The notes under the pieces were generated by a model that saw only the letters and a program-made list of their open reading frames with translations, made no database searches and was not told the DNA's origin. Shown here piece after piece: positions 38,532 through 52,295 of a stretch of DNA of 64,000 nucleotides. Numbering within the stretch: the first letter of the stretch is position 1; the number at the start of each line of letters is the position of its first letter. A program made the position numbers and the translations under genes. The DNA comes from Pithys albifrons albifrons (lineage: Eukaryota > Chordata > Aves > Passeriformes > Thamnophilidae): assembly GCF_047495875.1 (NCBI RefSeq), contig NC_092464.1, positions 30,040,865 through 30,104,864 of the forward strand, written 5' to 3'.

Positions 38532-41090
38532 GTAAATGTTATTTATTTGTCATTCTGAGCCAGTTCTCCACATAGGAGGTCATTCCCTACAAATCATGCT
38601 GCTTGAGAAGTGGCTAAAAGATGGACAAGGTCAAGGCACAGAACTGTGCTGAGGGAATGTCTGCTGGGAGAAGGACTGATATGCACAAAGCAGGAGCAGA
38701 GTGAGGCCATGAAACAGTGAAGCCACCTCCTGAACTGTGATAGCTCCAGAACCTTCCTCTTCATCCAAAACAGGTGAAAAAGAACACCAGGAAAAGAAAC
38801 ACTGACACTCTTCAAAGTTAAGTGAGTGTGGGATTTTCATAGTATGGAGTCAACTTTTCTTTACTCGTGACTATCTATCCGCTTGTCCAACAGACAAATT
38901 CCCCTTCAGCAATGGTTCTCATTCTGCAGAAGAAAGATGAAACAGCAGAGGAGAATATCTTGGTGACAGCAGTAGCAAAGGTGAGGGGAAAACTTTGAAA
39001 AGCTGTGTAAGTTATAGTAAAACGTTGAGCACTACAGTTCTTGCTGACTCAGCAGATATGATTGGGCACGTGGTAGACCTGAGCATCAGACTGCTGATTT
39101 AAGAGCCAAATTTAGACTCCTCATTTTGAAAAAGTACTGGAAGTGTTGGCTTAAATATCAGGAATTTATGAAGCAGTTTGTACAGTCTGTTGCCATGAGC
39201 TGCTTCAGTTTAGTTGACACACATAATGAACAACACACTACAGAAACCATAGATTCTATTTTTATTTTTTATTCATTTTTTCTTGTCTTACTATTTTGCT
39301 AGTAGAGAATTTAAAGTGGTATTTTATTCTTTCATAAACACAGAACCAGATTGCACTCAAATATGCACCTAGCCCCATTCAGTATAAAAGCTTAAATTAT
39401 CTTCTGGATTTCTGTGAGATTTTTTTAGTCTGTCACATTTCCTTTCCCTATTGTTACTACAGACTCCACGGGGTACCATAAGTGAAGATTCACCAGAATG
39501 CTCCATTGTAAGATCTTTTTGTTCTGGCTTTTGTCCTGGCAGGAGATAAACCATCTCCTTCACTCTGTCTGGGACACAGATGGGTATGGGCAACATTCTT
39601 CCACTATTGAGTCATTAATCAAAAGTATCTATTTTTCCACTTTTTAGTGGCCTCATTTTTCAAAATTTTGTCATTGAGTAGACTGTTGAATATTTTCTAT
39701 TTATATAAGCCCAATCTTTTCCTAAACCAGCTTGAATTAATTAATTTAGTGTCAATATTCTCTAAACCATGCAGATTTTCTGCAGTTTTAATAAAATAAG
39801 GGCACTTGAGAGCTTCCTGCCTCCATTGCTCATTGAAAGATGAAAATGGGTGAAATGTAGTGCAGCAATAAAGAGCACTGTTTACTATCTTTCTTTCCAG
39901 ATATGGCAGTTTGATAAAATGTAAAATTTTCCCTTGAGCATTCAAGTATCGAAAAATGTGAGTTTCAAAAATCTGGTGTCGGTGTTTGTGAAATAGACAT
40001 TCAACTGTTCCTCATTCACTTACATGGGTCCAAAGGGCTGTTGTGGGCCACTATATGGAGGATAAATGTAGTTAAAGCATATGTTTATATTTGCAAGTTC
40101 TTTTTTTCCCCTTTATTCTGTAAAATGTGGTTTTGCCCAGATATCTTACAGTTTCCCCAGACTTATCCAACCTCATGCTAAAGGAAGTTTAGAAATACTA
40201 TTCTGATCAAAATCTTTCACAAACATGGCCTCTAAGTAACCCAAACTGTCAAAGGCAATGCTAAAAGTACTGAAATGTAGCCAATTTTGGGTGTTGATGA
40301 TACTCATGGCAGCTTTTATCCACTGACATTTTAGCCTGTGCTTCTGCAGCATTTATCATGCTTTTATTCACATTACAAAGCAATCTTAAAGCATAGGAAT
40401 TAGGTAGCTTTTGAATGAGATTGAACTGGAAGATACGCTTCAAAAGCTCATTACATTCTCCAGCCACAGGACCAGGCTAGAAACACCTTCCTGAAACATG
40501 TAATGTGGATGCTATGTTCTCAGCACTAACCTTTTCATGCCACAAATCCATTCTCATTAGCCTGCACTACTTAATAATGTAGACGTCATTCATGTGGCTC
40601 ATCTAAACCTACTTGCAGAGCAAACACTACCTGGATGGGCTTTCATCCAGCAAAGTGAACTACAAAATTGAAACAAAACTGGGACAGGTTCCTCTTTGCT
40701 GGAGGGTTCGTTGCATGTACTTAAGGTATATCAGGTAGTAGCTAAGCAATAAGCCCTAGATCAAAATTTTGCCCTTAGTCAAACAGAGTCCTGAACAATT
40801 AGCTTCCAGAATATGCCCTTTATTTTTTTCCCTTGGTGTGACTGGATGAATGTTTTGAGAGGTCTCCCCAGCAGCAGTGTATTCTAGTGAATTTCCTAGC
40901 AGCAACAAAAGAATTTGGAAGAATTTTGAAGACAGCATTATTGATAAATGTATGCTATACATTTGCCTGAAAAATGTATTTTGTCTGCTATGTTTATATT
41001 TCTCATGAAGCACACAAAGAGAGGGATAGGGTGTCTTTTTTAAAATTAAAAAAAATGGAGACAGAATCACATCTGTGCATAATTACAGCT

Positions 41091-41154
41091 GAAAATTTGC
41101 AGATCTATTGTGAGCTCATACAGATGAAAATTTGCAGATCTATTGTGAGCTCAT
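41091..41154. repeat. Recent 35-bp tandem duplication
   Basis: A 29-bp block beginning GAAAATTTGCAGATC at 41091 is repeated without change from 41126, giving a 35-bp period. The identity of the two units implies a recent event. Confidence 0.92.
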
Positions 41155-41672
41155 CCTCAGCAAAACCTCACTCAATCACCCTTTTTATGGCAACAAATGA
41201 GTTTAATAGCCTGGACTTTTCCACATCATATATGTAAAATAAAGCAGAGTTTGGGGAAATATTATCAGCACCACTATATTTCTAATGAGCTATAATACAT
41301 TTTTGTATGCTGGTTTCTAGGTTAAGCTTGGCCGTAAATTCACAAGCACATGCAACCTTTTAGTACTTTCCCCTTATATGACACAACAAAGAAACTTAAA
41401 ATACACAAGCTGTATAATTGAAACAAAATATACACAAATTCTTACAATTCAGAAATCAGTAGTATTCCTGTAAAGACAGGACATCATTTACTGAAATAAT
41501 TTTTACTATGCACACAGAATTTTTACTTTTATGAGGCCAAGGTAAATAACATGGATTTCTTAAGTTATTTTAACACCAAACAGAACTATTCAAGGTTTAT
41601 ATTCACTTTTAGGACTAATAATGCCAATCAGATTGATGCTTTCATTTACATAAAGCTCTTCATTTAATTTTA

Positions 41673-41909
41673 GAATATAAGAAAGGTTTTACTGGGTTAG
41701 ACCAGTGGTCTATCCAGGCAAGTTTTCTGTCTCCAACAGCGGCAATAGGAGAAGCTATTTAGAGATTAATGATCCCAGCTGTTCTCAGAGGTCCATTCCT
41801 CTTTCTCTCCCACAATACACCACTGTTTTATCAGGGTGGCAAGAGGTACATCCTCACCCTCTTGTGATATTGTCCATCCATTTGTCTAATTCTTTGTGGA
41901 ACTTCCTGA
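41673..41909. mobile_element. Ancient amniote interspersed repeat (CR1-like)
   Basis: The opening GAATATAAGAAAGG..ACTGGGTTAGACCAGTGGTC, then TATCCAG and CTGTCTCCAACAGCGGC, and later GATATTGTCCATCCATTTGTC and TAATTC, follow a high-copy repeat I recognise from turtle, crocodile and bird genomes. There it reads 'ATACTGGGTCAGACCAAAGGTCC'. It is probably an old CR1-clade fragment. Divergence is high. Family name and orientation are uncertain. Confidence 0.6.
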
Positions 41910-42829
41910 CAGTTTGCCCCTGAAATTCCATGTGATTGCAAGTACCAGAAGTCCACTACTTTGTGTTTAAATAAATGCTTTTTAGATTTGTTTGAAGTTG
42001 ATGTTCTATTATTTTCCACTTCTCATATTACAGGATAGAGTGAATGTAAGTTCTGTCTGTACCTCATCCACGATTATCATGACTACATAACCCTTCATCA
42101 CTTTTCTTCCCGGCCTTCTCCCTTCATTGCTGAAGACTCCAAACCTTTTTTGTCTCTCCAGATCAAGTAGCTGCTCAATTCCATAATCATTTAAGTTCCC
42201 CTTAGAGCTACATGTTTTTACACACAATGCCAAGGCTTCTCAGCAACTTTGGGATTCAACTGCCTTAGTGGTGAAAACAAGCATTCTGTATTATCAATCT
42301 GATAGTTGCTTTTCTAGTATGACAGGTAACTTTTCCCTATTTTTTATTCCTAGAGGTTCAAAAAATTACTTCTGGAGAATATAGTTTGATTTTCTTCCTT
42401 ACTGATTTCAACCTACTATTTTATACACAATGCTATTCATTTAGTATTTTGAAGAGTATTTCATTTTTGCGATAGCAGGCTAATATATTTAGCTGTGCTT
42501 CAGTAAAACTTGCACTTTCCTCCAATATGCTATTTGCTTATTCCTTTAATGCATTTCTCTATATCTATAGCTCTTTCTGGGGTTTTAGGCTGTCCTGGAA
42601 TGTCTTTAAAGTGTTGCACGGAGACTCTGAATCATGTATATTTGATGCCTTCTCTGATATACAGTATTTTTTTGCTCTAGCAACTTAGACTGAACACAGG
42701 TTTTGAAAACTTTCCTTTTTGCTTTCATTTGTTGGGTGTTTTTCCCCCTCTGTTACAGATTTAATTTTGTATTAGTAAACAGGTATTATGTACAAGCAGA
42801 AAAGCGTATGGCCACAGGTAGTTATCATT

Positions 42830-42849
42830 TTTTTCTCCTAGGAGAAAAA
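42830..42849. repeat. 20-bp perfect palindrome
   Basis: TTTTTCTCCTAGGAGAAAAA, symmetrical about a central CCTAGG, with no spacer. No function assigned. Confidence 0.9.
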
Positions 42850-44373
42850 TACAAGCATTGTCCTGACTCTTAGTGATTTATAGAACACAAAGGCCTCATT
42901 CATTCTCATTTCAAGGTCATCGCTGTGTGATCTTCTTTGAACAACTTGCAGATAAGCATCAAGGCCTCATGAATAACAATAACTAAACTGTCAAGGCAGT
43001 AATAGCACTACTGAAGAGAGAATCCTCCAAATGCAACATATACTACGGAATGTGGAGAAAACTTCCATGTCTCACAGTTGTGATACATGGGAAGTGCCAT
43101 TTTTAATATAATGGTGAAGTGCAATACTGGTTGGAATCAAGTCTTAAACAAATGGCTTATTTAGCCACGAGGAGAGGGGTTTGCATTTTTAATAAAGTAG
43201 ATGATGTGCGGGAAGCTCAGAGAATACAGTATCTTTCTCTGCCTCCTTTGTTCCTCTGTGGGAGACCACTTTATAGCATTCAAGGAAATTCCTTGATGGT
43301 ACTGCTGAGTTTCATAGGAGCCCATTGACAGATGCAGAGTTTGGCACAATTGTCTATTTCTGATGTGAATTACAAATAGCGGTAGTGGCAAAGAACCCAA
43401 CTGACCTATACAGGTGGAATAATTCAAGTAATTATTCAGAGAACTGTGGTGCAAACTCATTTAGTTCTTCACTTTCATCTGGAGCTCAAAAGGCTGCAAA
43501 AATCTCATGGTATGCTGCACAGTCATGAGTTCCATGCTGCACATGTAAATTAATGATGTTGTGAGGTATCTCATGAGACTAAAGACAAGAGACATACAAG
43601 AAGGTTCTAAGGAGTGATGTTTATTTAACTTCTAGATAAGTTTCCTGAAAGTAGAACACATGTGAAAATTGGATGGTAAACATTCCCATGCCCAGATCAA
43701 CTAGGAATGTCATGTATACTAATTAAGCAAAGAAAAACAAGAAAATAGTTTGTATGTATTTTTGAGGTGCAAACAATTCACAATAAAACAGGTTTCCAGT
43801 CTCAGTGCCAGATAAGCCTAGTCAAAAAGGATAATTGATTGGGTTTATGCACCATTGCACAGTGTCTAAAGACATTCATAATCTACGGTTGATTGCATTT
43901 TGAATAGTGCCAAAATGAATACAATCCCCTTACTGTTGAACAAGATCATAATATTTATATTGACAATTGAGAACTTTGGATAATACATAGTCTCATCATG
44001 TCTTTTCTATAAAATTAAGACTCTTTTATGTCTGAAATCAAAACCAGTCCAAATAGTTGGCATTTTGACAGCATTTTTCAATTAAAATTCCTTATTTCTA
44101 TAAGTTGTGCCTTTTTCATATAAATATGAAAATATATTCTCACAGTATAGGCTTAGATTCAATTCAACTACCATTTTTTCTTATATGTTCTTATATCTGC
44201 CCTCACAAAATAAGATATAAAGGAAGTTCCTAGTTTATGAGGCTGAGAACAAAACAATGTTTCCATTTAAAAATTCTTTGTCTCAAAAGTTAGTATTAAA
44301 TATGGAGACATCTTTAAAGAAGAGTGACCACATTCCTTTGGACAAAGCACAGGCTGAGGGAAGAGTATGTTTC

Positions 44374-44416
44374 TTTCTAAAAAATGGTCTGCTTTTCAGA
44401 CCATTTTTTTCAGAAG
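44374..44416. repeat. Perfect 13-bp hairpin with extended lower stem
   Basis: The arm AAAAAATGGTCTG (44379-44391) pairs perfectly with CAGACCATTTTTT (44397-44409) across a 5-nt loop. With a 2-nt bulge the stem continues for about 5 more pairs (44374-44378 with 44412-44416). A T run follows the second arm. It may be a small folded RNA element or simply an inverted repeat. Confidence 0.85.
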
Positions 44417-45229
44417 TTATTTAAAAACTTCTGATGGAACATGGGAACAATCACTATATCCTGTATGTGTCCCAGTCAAGCAAGAATGCAGGATCACTTT
44501 TAAGACACTAATTTTTAGACACTTCAAAAACATATTCTCAGGCTTAAACTTCACTGCATGCAATTAAATATTTTAAAAGTTTTAAAAACTATTTTAATAA
44601 AATATCTTTGAATCCACTTCTTTTTTTTCCCAATTCTTTCCAATTGCAGATAGCGCTGATATTTAGTCTTTGAGATGAAAGTCAGTAGATCTTGACTTTA
44701 TTTCCATCACTGCTGTTCTGTGCTTTGAGCATTCTGTGCTTTGAATTCTGCATTGATAAAAATAAATTCTTTAGTATAAAGCTTCAGGATTTATTGATGA
44801 AAGTATTTATTCACACGAACCAATGAGATTCATTTTGGTTGCTAGGCTCACACAGAAAGTTCTAAGATATCTGGATTTCCTAGACCAAATTTGACACCTA
44901 AAATCCCTAAGTGGAATAGGTTTACCATTGCAGTATACTCAGTGAACTAGCAGTTGCATTTTGCTCATGGATGAAATTCAGAATTTCCTGGCAGAAATTC
45001 CTGTCACAAATCCAACAAAGGAGCAATTTAGGGTCCTCTGTACTCATTGGACTGGGGCAAATAAGTCTTTCTCCAAATAAAGTACGCACAGAAAGACTGA
45101 TGGAACTGGCAGTTTGTGCTGATGATGGACAGTCTCTGTGACAGGAGGAGGAGTCCTGTGCCCCTGACCTCTGAGTGTTCTCTTCATGCTTTGCAGGCAG
45201 AGGAAGAGGGCACTGGGCTGCTTTGGGCA

Positions 45230-45269
45230 CCTAACAGATGTCAGAGCTGCCTAATGGATGTCACAGCTG
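45230..45269. repeat. Diverged 20-bp tandem duplication
   Basis: CCTAACAGATGTCAGAGCTG is followed immediately by CCTAATGGATGTCACAGCTG. The two units match at 17 of 20 positions. Confidence 0.85.
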
Positions 45270-48200
45270 CAAATTGCATTTTCTGTTGGCTAGCTCAGTT
45301 TACAATCTGCCCTGCAAATTGATTTCAATTAATTCCCTTCTAGACGGCTAATTTTTCCAGCATGGCAAGTTCACTCAAAATTATGAATTTCTTGTAAGTG
45401 AGAAAGTTTCCAGAAGTCAGACACAGCAATACTAAATTTTGGAACTCATATGTTTCCCTTTTAAATGTATATAAAAGTCTTCTGCTTGTGAGTGTTAGAT
45501 AAAAAGAAGATAATCTTCCCTGTGCAAAGAATGCCATTGAAATGAGGCAATTTTTACACAATTACATTTCATAATGGGATTGTTAAAACAGGGGTACTTA
45601 TTTCTAGTGTGTTTGATCTTATCCTTATGTCTCTATTATTTACTTTTTTTCTTCCTTCTTGCCTACTGTTCCTCCACTATCCTTCTGATACAAAGACATG
45701 GGCTACACAATATTGGTGATATTGGATCGCTGATGTAAATGAGTCTGCTGAGAGTCAGGGTATAAGAAGCTGCACAATTAAAAGCTTTAAAGCCCATCAA
45801 TGAAGTCCTGAAGACCAGCAGAGCATTGAAGACAGAGGTGTCACACTATGATTTTGACAGGAGGCTGCAAAGGCACTTGTCCATGCTTGTTGTTCTGCCA
45901 GGGTCATGAGGTCTAACTTTACCTTGCTGACGTGGTAAGGATGCTTTGAGGCTGCGGAACACTATTTTGGAATGTTACTGTGTGATGTCTCAGGTGCCTG
46001 TTCCAAATATTTATCTATATCACTTTTGAAGTTCTGTGAGAATTATGCAGAACTGCTTTCTACCTTTGTTGAAGCTATTTCCAAAACATTACTTGGGACT
46101 CCTTTGGTTCTTTTAGGCAGTATGGGAGAAGATCAGAGAAAATTGTTCAGGATGTACTGTTTAATTTTAGCACACACATTGTATGCCAGAGTTGTTTATG
46201 TATGTGGTTAGCACAACAATATAGGGGGGTGGGGGAAAAACCAACAAAAATCCCAAACCAGAAACCCAGTTGCAATGCATGGCAGTTCAGCTTGTTCTTA
46301 TTTCTGGTGGGGATTTTAGTGGGTAATTATTCTGGGGAAAAAAAAAGTCTCTAACTACAATACCATCTACTCAGAAGTCAAATATTCAGGACTGCTTACT
46401 AGTGACCTAGCACTAGCACTAAAAAGCAGAATTTTTACTGGCATTTACTAATTTCCTAATAATATGTGGTTTAGCCTGTTCTGAAATTTAAGATGGTACT
46501 GTACAGAAAGCTTACAGATATGTATCTAACTCCAGCAAATTCCCAGCAATGCACAGACACGGGAAATCTTGTAGAAAATTATACCAGTGCAGACTATTTT
46601 ATTCCTGTTCTTGTTGAACAAAGTACTGTAAATACATGAAATGCTTTCTTGCAAAGTAGTGTTTTTGAAATGCAGAAGTTCAGCTCTTGCAACTCTCCTT
46701 TCCATTCTGAAGTTATATAAGTTTCCTGAATCTCAAGAACTTTTAAAAAATCTTCAGTTTTAACAAAACAGTGTATTTGAGTAACATTTTTGAGGTAAAA
46801 ATCTTCTTATCATCTTGAATAAGCTCAAATTAACAAAAGCCAATGTTATGTATGTGTGCCTAGAATTTTTTTTTATCATATTAGATACACAATTTTTAAT
46901 GGAAAATTTTTCCTACTTATCCATACTTATCCATGCAAAATAAGGAGCTTTCTTATATCAATAAGCTTTAACTAATCTAATCTGTTCCCTCAAGGCAAAC
47001 AATCAGATAGCTCTGACACCTGCAGCTACTGGAAACATTCATCTAACAAGGAATCAAACTGGTGGGAGGCTGGGGAAATATAAATATCCATAACGTATAT
47101 GTATTGAAAATACTTCAGCTGAGGCTTACAGATTGTGCAACCACAAAATACCAGTTTTCGCTAATCAACCACCCCACCTAGAACTCACTAAAAGACCCTA
47201 CTGTGGGGCTGAAGTAATTATCAATTATACTTAGAGGAGAAAAAAAGCTGTATTATGCATCAAACTATATAAAGGTAGAACAGTTCTCTACGATGATAAT
47301 TCCGTTTAAGGTCTGCTGGTACACGCATCTGGTAATTTTTTTTAAAAATCCCAGGTTTTTCTGTAGAAGTGGAAATGGGCTCTGTCCATATATGATTTTG
47401 TAACTGTGTGTCTTTTTAAACAGAAATTACAGACTCATCCTGACAGACAAAAAGTCAAATTCTCAAAGGACTAATGTACTTAGAAGTCCAAGTAGTTCTC
47501 TTTCTAATTCATGTTGTTTGAGCAATTCCTCTGCATTTGACAGTTTGAAAGAGTTCATATTGGATTCAAACTGTGCTCGGCTACAGTGACTGTTACTTGT
47601 TTGAGTTTTCTACCAATTTTACAAATATACTCTCAAGTATTTTTCTCCCCTATACAGTTTTGTGAACTTGATCTCATACCTCTGTTAGTCATTGGCCTAA
47701 GTAATGCCACTACATATCAGTATACATACCATACCTCTACATATCATTGCATGAAAACACTAAGAAAAATGAAAACATGGACATAAGAAAACTTTAATCT
47801 AAATTTATTAAACTTTTCCTATGGGACAGTGAAATCATCATGCCTACCAGCTCTAAAAAAATCTCTGAAGTCAGTAACAACTCATAGTTTGTGAGAATCT
47901 TCAAGTTCATGAAGCTGCTCTTCAAGCACCTTCTTTTGCTTTTCACCGTTCAGTGTTACCTGCTCCCTTCTTCTCCAATATGAAGGCAAGAAACAATAAA
48001 TAGAATCAGAAACAGTTGTGAAATATAATTATACTATTTTTCATTCTGCTGCTAAATGGCAATGACAACAAATTTATCAATGTGATTACATGAACATAAG
48101 AGAAAAACACTTGATTTGATCCAAGTTTGAGCCTATTTTCTGAGCAGAGCAGTACTGTAATAGTGGCTTTTGCCATGTACAAAAAGATACCACTGATAAT

Positions 48201-49503
48201 TAATCCATTAATTGCCTTTGATATGCTGCTATGGTGCCCAGATGTCATTTGATCCTAACTCTTTTACTAGCTTTAGCTATTTTTCAGTACCTTTAACTTA
48301 GGTACAGTAGTGAGTACATGGTAATAGTTATATAATAAGAATAGTAGTAATTACAACATATTGTATAAGTAATTCATTCATGCAGCTTAGGTCAGTAGAG
48401 CTTTGATAGACTAAACAAAACTTACATATTCCAAAATCTCAGTTCAGTGAGGCAGATTAATCAGGGGTTTTCCCAGGGCAGAAGGCATGAAGAAACAATT
48501 TCAGTGCCAGGTAGCCAATAAACATAATGTATCCCATATGTAGATTAAGATGTATAGTCAGTATTACATAAATAAAGACTTTGTGTATAATTCAAATAAT
48601 TATTTTAAGAGTTACAGTATTGAGATTGCGCTCCTCTTCCCTTGAATGTATGTTCTTACCTGTATAAATTCAAACTCTTCTTCAGACTTTAGTTTTTTAT
48701 TTTGTATTGCATATAATCATTTGTATCTATATAATATTACAGTATGAATTCACCACAGGACACATATTTGCCATGTTGTATCTCCACAGCATTAACGGAC
48801 TGATTAAGCTATTACACTTGCACTTGTCACTGGGAATGCCCATGTTATCTGAACACATTCCCTGAACACTTCTGGTTCCACATAGTGTTCAGGAGCCAGC
48901 AATGGACACAGACCCTCCAACCCCCAAGGCAATTTATTCAGAGCTGCTTTTGTGCATCTCTATGTGGCACAGTCTTGCGCCATATAAACCCAACCCCACT
49001 GCCAACACATTAAGACAGAATACCAGAAATTTACATCTGAAAATTAGTCTGGCAGCCATCACTATTAAAAAATTATTTGCAATGAAAAGTTAAGGGCTTT
49101 TTTCAGTATCTGCAGGTTATGAAAGCAGCCCAGTGATGAAGATTGCTCTGAATTAACAGGGACACTGTCATCAGTAAGAACAAGAATTCTACCTGCACAG
49201 AGATCTGCAGACATTCTTCTTCTAGAAAACAGTAATAACTTTAAGGTAGTCAACTTTGTTAGGAAGCAGTATTAGAAGTTTTAAACATGCACAATATGTT
49301 TTTATGAAAATTACCAACAATGTTAGTAACTTGATTTCAAGTATTGAATACAGATTTACTTACATGACTAACAGTGATATTTTATAATTTCTCTTAATAA
49401 TATCTTCCCATGAAGCTTCAGGAATTCCAAGCTTGCACGTTGTAGAGAACCAAAAATTCCAGTTATCATGTTCTGGATAGCATGTGTGATCATATCAATG
49501 AAG

Positions 49504-49530
49504 AGATAGATAGATAGATGATAGATAGAT

Positions 49531-49571
<41 letters not shown>

Positions 49572-49594
49572 GAGATAGATAGGAGATAGATAGT
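49504..49594. repeat. (GATA)n microsatellite
   Basis: About 90 bp of GATA tetranucleotides with a few GATG, AGAG and GGAG interruptions. It is likely length-polymorphic. Confidence 0.97.
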
Positions 49595-50799
49595 TATAAA
49601 CATATTTATTAGGATAGCTACAAACTATTGTGGAAGTGCACCTACAACATTTTGAAAGATTAGGATGCAAATTTTTGAGACTAGAGTAACAGGATCATTT
49701 GACATAATGATATTGTTTATGGAATGTTGCTTATATACCCATAAAAGAGCTGCTGCAGACAATAATTTCTTTTCTGATTGATGATCAGACTTGGACGCCA
49801 GACGGCAGGAACACTCCAGCACACAGAATGGCCAGAGAACAAAGTTAAGAGTTGGCTGTGTTGAAATGAAATATATGTCCAAATTGTGCTGAGAGAAAAG
49901 CAAGGCAAAGTATTTATGTATCTCTTGGAACTCCTCTCCAGCAGGTCTGTCACATTTGTGGTGGTGGTGCTCTTTATTCTCCAGGGTAGTATTCAGTTTT
50001 CAAGTCAGAGTGAAGCTGGATTAGAATGAGATAGTTCATCCATATGATGTAGTCTGCTGGGAGAATTTTGCCATAGGTTGCAACTGGACTATTGTATCTT
50101 CCTCCCTTGTATTTAACATTGAGTATAATATATTAACTTATATTAAATTAAATACTAGAAAAATTAAATATAAGTTTCCCAGGCAGGAGCCTAAGTATTC
50201 CAGTTAATCACTAGCTTCAAATTGAAAATTGTCTAATCGGTTTAGATATAGGATCAAGTTTGTATTGTTTATTGGAAAAAAAGTACTCTTCCAAAATTCT
50301 GCTCCTGAACATGTTACAGGGTCACTGGAAAGTCATGAGTGCCATCCACAAGATTAATAGTGTGAGCAAGAGAAGTGATTCAAATTCCTGAATGGTTTAG
50401 ACAGTGTGGAGTATTTGAAACATGTGCACAGGGCTTGCAGCTACTGGACCTACAGGAGAACTGCACTCCTCTGGAGGAATAGCTGGAATGCAGGTGGGAT
50501 ATCCTACTGATCTTTCCTCAGGCTTCTGGGTCTCACCTGATAAACACTGATAACATATTTCCGGTTACAAGAAGAAAAAAGGAAATATGCATTTATCTAT
50601 GGTATTTTTCATTTCTCTTTCCAAGTGAAATTTATTTAACAAGCTCAGAAGCAAGCTAATTATACTAATTTCTATGTATCATTAGTATAACACAGGCAAT
50701 TTTAAATTTGTCTCAGATAAAGCTCATTTTTTGATGGATGATCTGTAAGTGTGCAAAACTGCATAAACATGTGAGATGGAAAATAATTCTGTAGTAGGA

Positions 50800-50872
50800 T
50801 CTACTTTCTTTGGGGAGTTGGACTAGATGACCTCCAGAAATCCCTTCCAACATAAGTTAGTTGATTTTATAA
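50800..50872 (+). mobile_element. CR1 3' tail fragment
   Basis: GGGGAGTTGGACTAGATGAC is followed by CTCCAGAAATCCCTTCCAAC, which is the standard CR1 3' end. The terminal octamers have decayed to TTGATTTTAT. Only about 70 bp remains of a strongly 5'-truncated copy. Confidence 0.88.
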
Positions 50873-52157
50873 AATAAAGATGCCCTTTTTAAAAAATCCT
50901 TCCGTGAAAAAGCCATACAGCACAGTACGTTTGATGAGAAGTATTTAATCCTAGGAGACAGTAAATAACTATATGATCACCACACTGTAATGTATATTGT
51001 ACCAATTTCTCAAAAATAAAAAAGGGAGTGAGTGCAAACTTACTACTTTATTTTTCACTGTTCAATATTTTTCTTTTCACACTGAATAAATGTGCTCTAA
51101 AACTACAGGCCTTGTCAGGGAGATGCACTGAAACTCACAACATTAAATTGAGGTCAATAAGACTATAAAGATGAGATTAATATGCAAGTAGTTTAAATTT
51201 TCTGTATGATAATGAACACAGATCTTACTTAAAATATTTGGGACACTCCATGAAACAAAAATTCCTACTTGTATAATACATTCAGAAATGGAGACATTCA
51301 AAAAGGCAATTTTTAGAAATGATATGGGAGTTGAAAAACATAAATTGAATATAAACCCTGATAAATAACAGTTCTAATATCGTAGGCAAAAACCAATTGA
51401 ATTCTGAAGATTATAAGCTCTGGTGATTAAAAATATCACATATTGACATTGGGTTTAGTATGTTCCATCTTTCCCAGCCATTGTACAACAGATTAAGTTA
51501 CAAAGAGCTATTGTGCTATCAGTTTTTCAGTAAAGCCCTGTCAAAATCACTGGAAAGTAAAAAAAATGGCAGAATGATTTAGCACATCATGTCATCATTG
51601 TCCAAGTTTCACTTCATAGACTGTGATAAACCTTTTCCATATTTTCCCCAGAGAGGGTGGAGAATGTGGGTGACTGTACTAGAGAGCATTCAACAGTGAC
51701 AGGTTATGTTTTAAACCAGGTTTAATTTTTTTATCCAAGGCAAATCCATATTTCTATAATGTGGTCTCTAAAATGATACAATTACTATTTCCCGTACCCT
51801 TGGTCTGTGGTTGAAGCATGGACATACCAGGAGGCCTCTGAAGCAGGGAAGAAAAGCTGTCACTCCATGGGCCAGATGAATTCCCCAATGCATCTGTAGC
51901 CTGGTGGTTTACAAAATTAATAATCTCCTGTTCTGCCCTATCATCTTTATCTGTAAAAACAGATCTGTCTGTGTTTTCCCCTATTTTTATGTTCTGTTAT
52001 CAAATACTATGAGGTCACATCTTGTTGTAACTGTGTATCCATGTATAAGCATATTAAGCATTTTTACTACATAAATATAAGGAGAACTTTTGGAGAAAAT
52101 ATGCAGTCAATATGAAGTCAGTCATTATTCTGAATAACCCAAAGGACAAGTGATCAT

Positions 52158-52295
52158 TTCACAGGAATTTCACAGAATATTCTGAGTTGGAAGGGACCCA
52201 AAAGGATCATCAAGTCCAACTCTTAAGTGAATGGCACATAAGGGGTAAACCCCACACCCTTGGTGCTATTAGCACTGTGCTCTAATCAACTGAGC
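52158..52295 (-). mobile_element. TguSINE1-like SINE (tRNA-Ile head, CR1 tail)
   Basis: Read on the minus strand, the element starts with GAGCTCAGTTGATTAGAGC, close to the A-box region of tRNA-Ile, then GTGCTAATAGCACCAAGG, the anticodon arm region. A degraded B box (GGGGTTTACCCC) follows. The 3' part is AGTTGGACTTGATGATCC and CCCTTCCAACTCAGAATATTCTGTGA, a CR1 3' end. This head-plus-tail structure is that of TguSINE1, described from zebra finch and relatives and mobilised by CR1. It is the best single indication here that the host is a passerine. Confidence 0.88.

Noticed and set aside
49368..49670. Tyr/Ile/Ser-repeat frame on the minus strand
   Set aside because: Translation of the GATA microsatellite.
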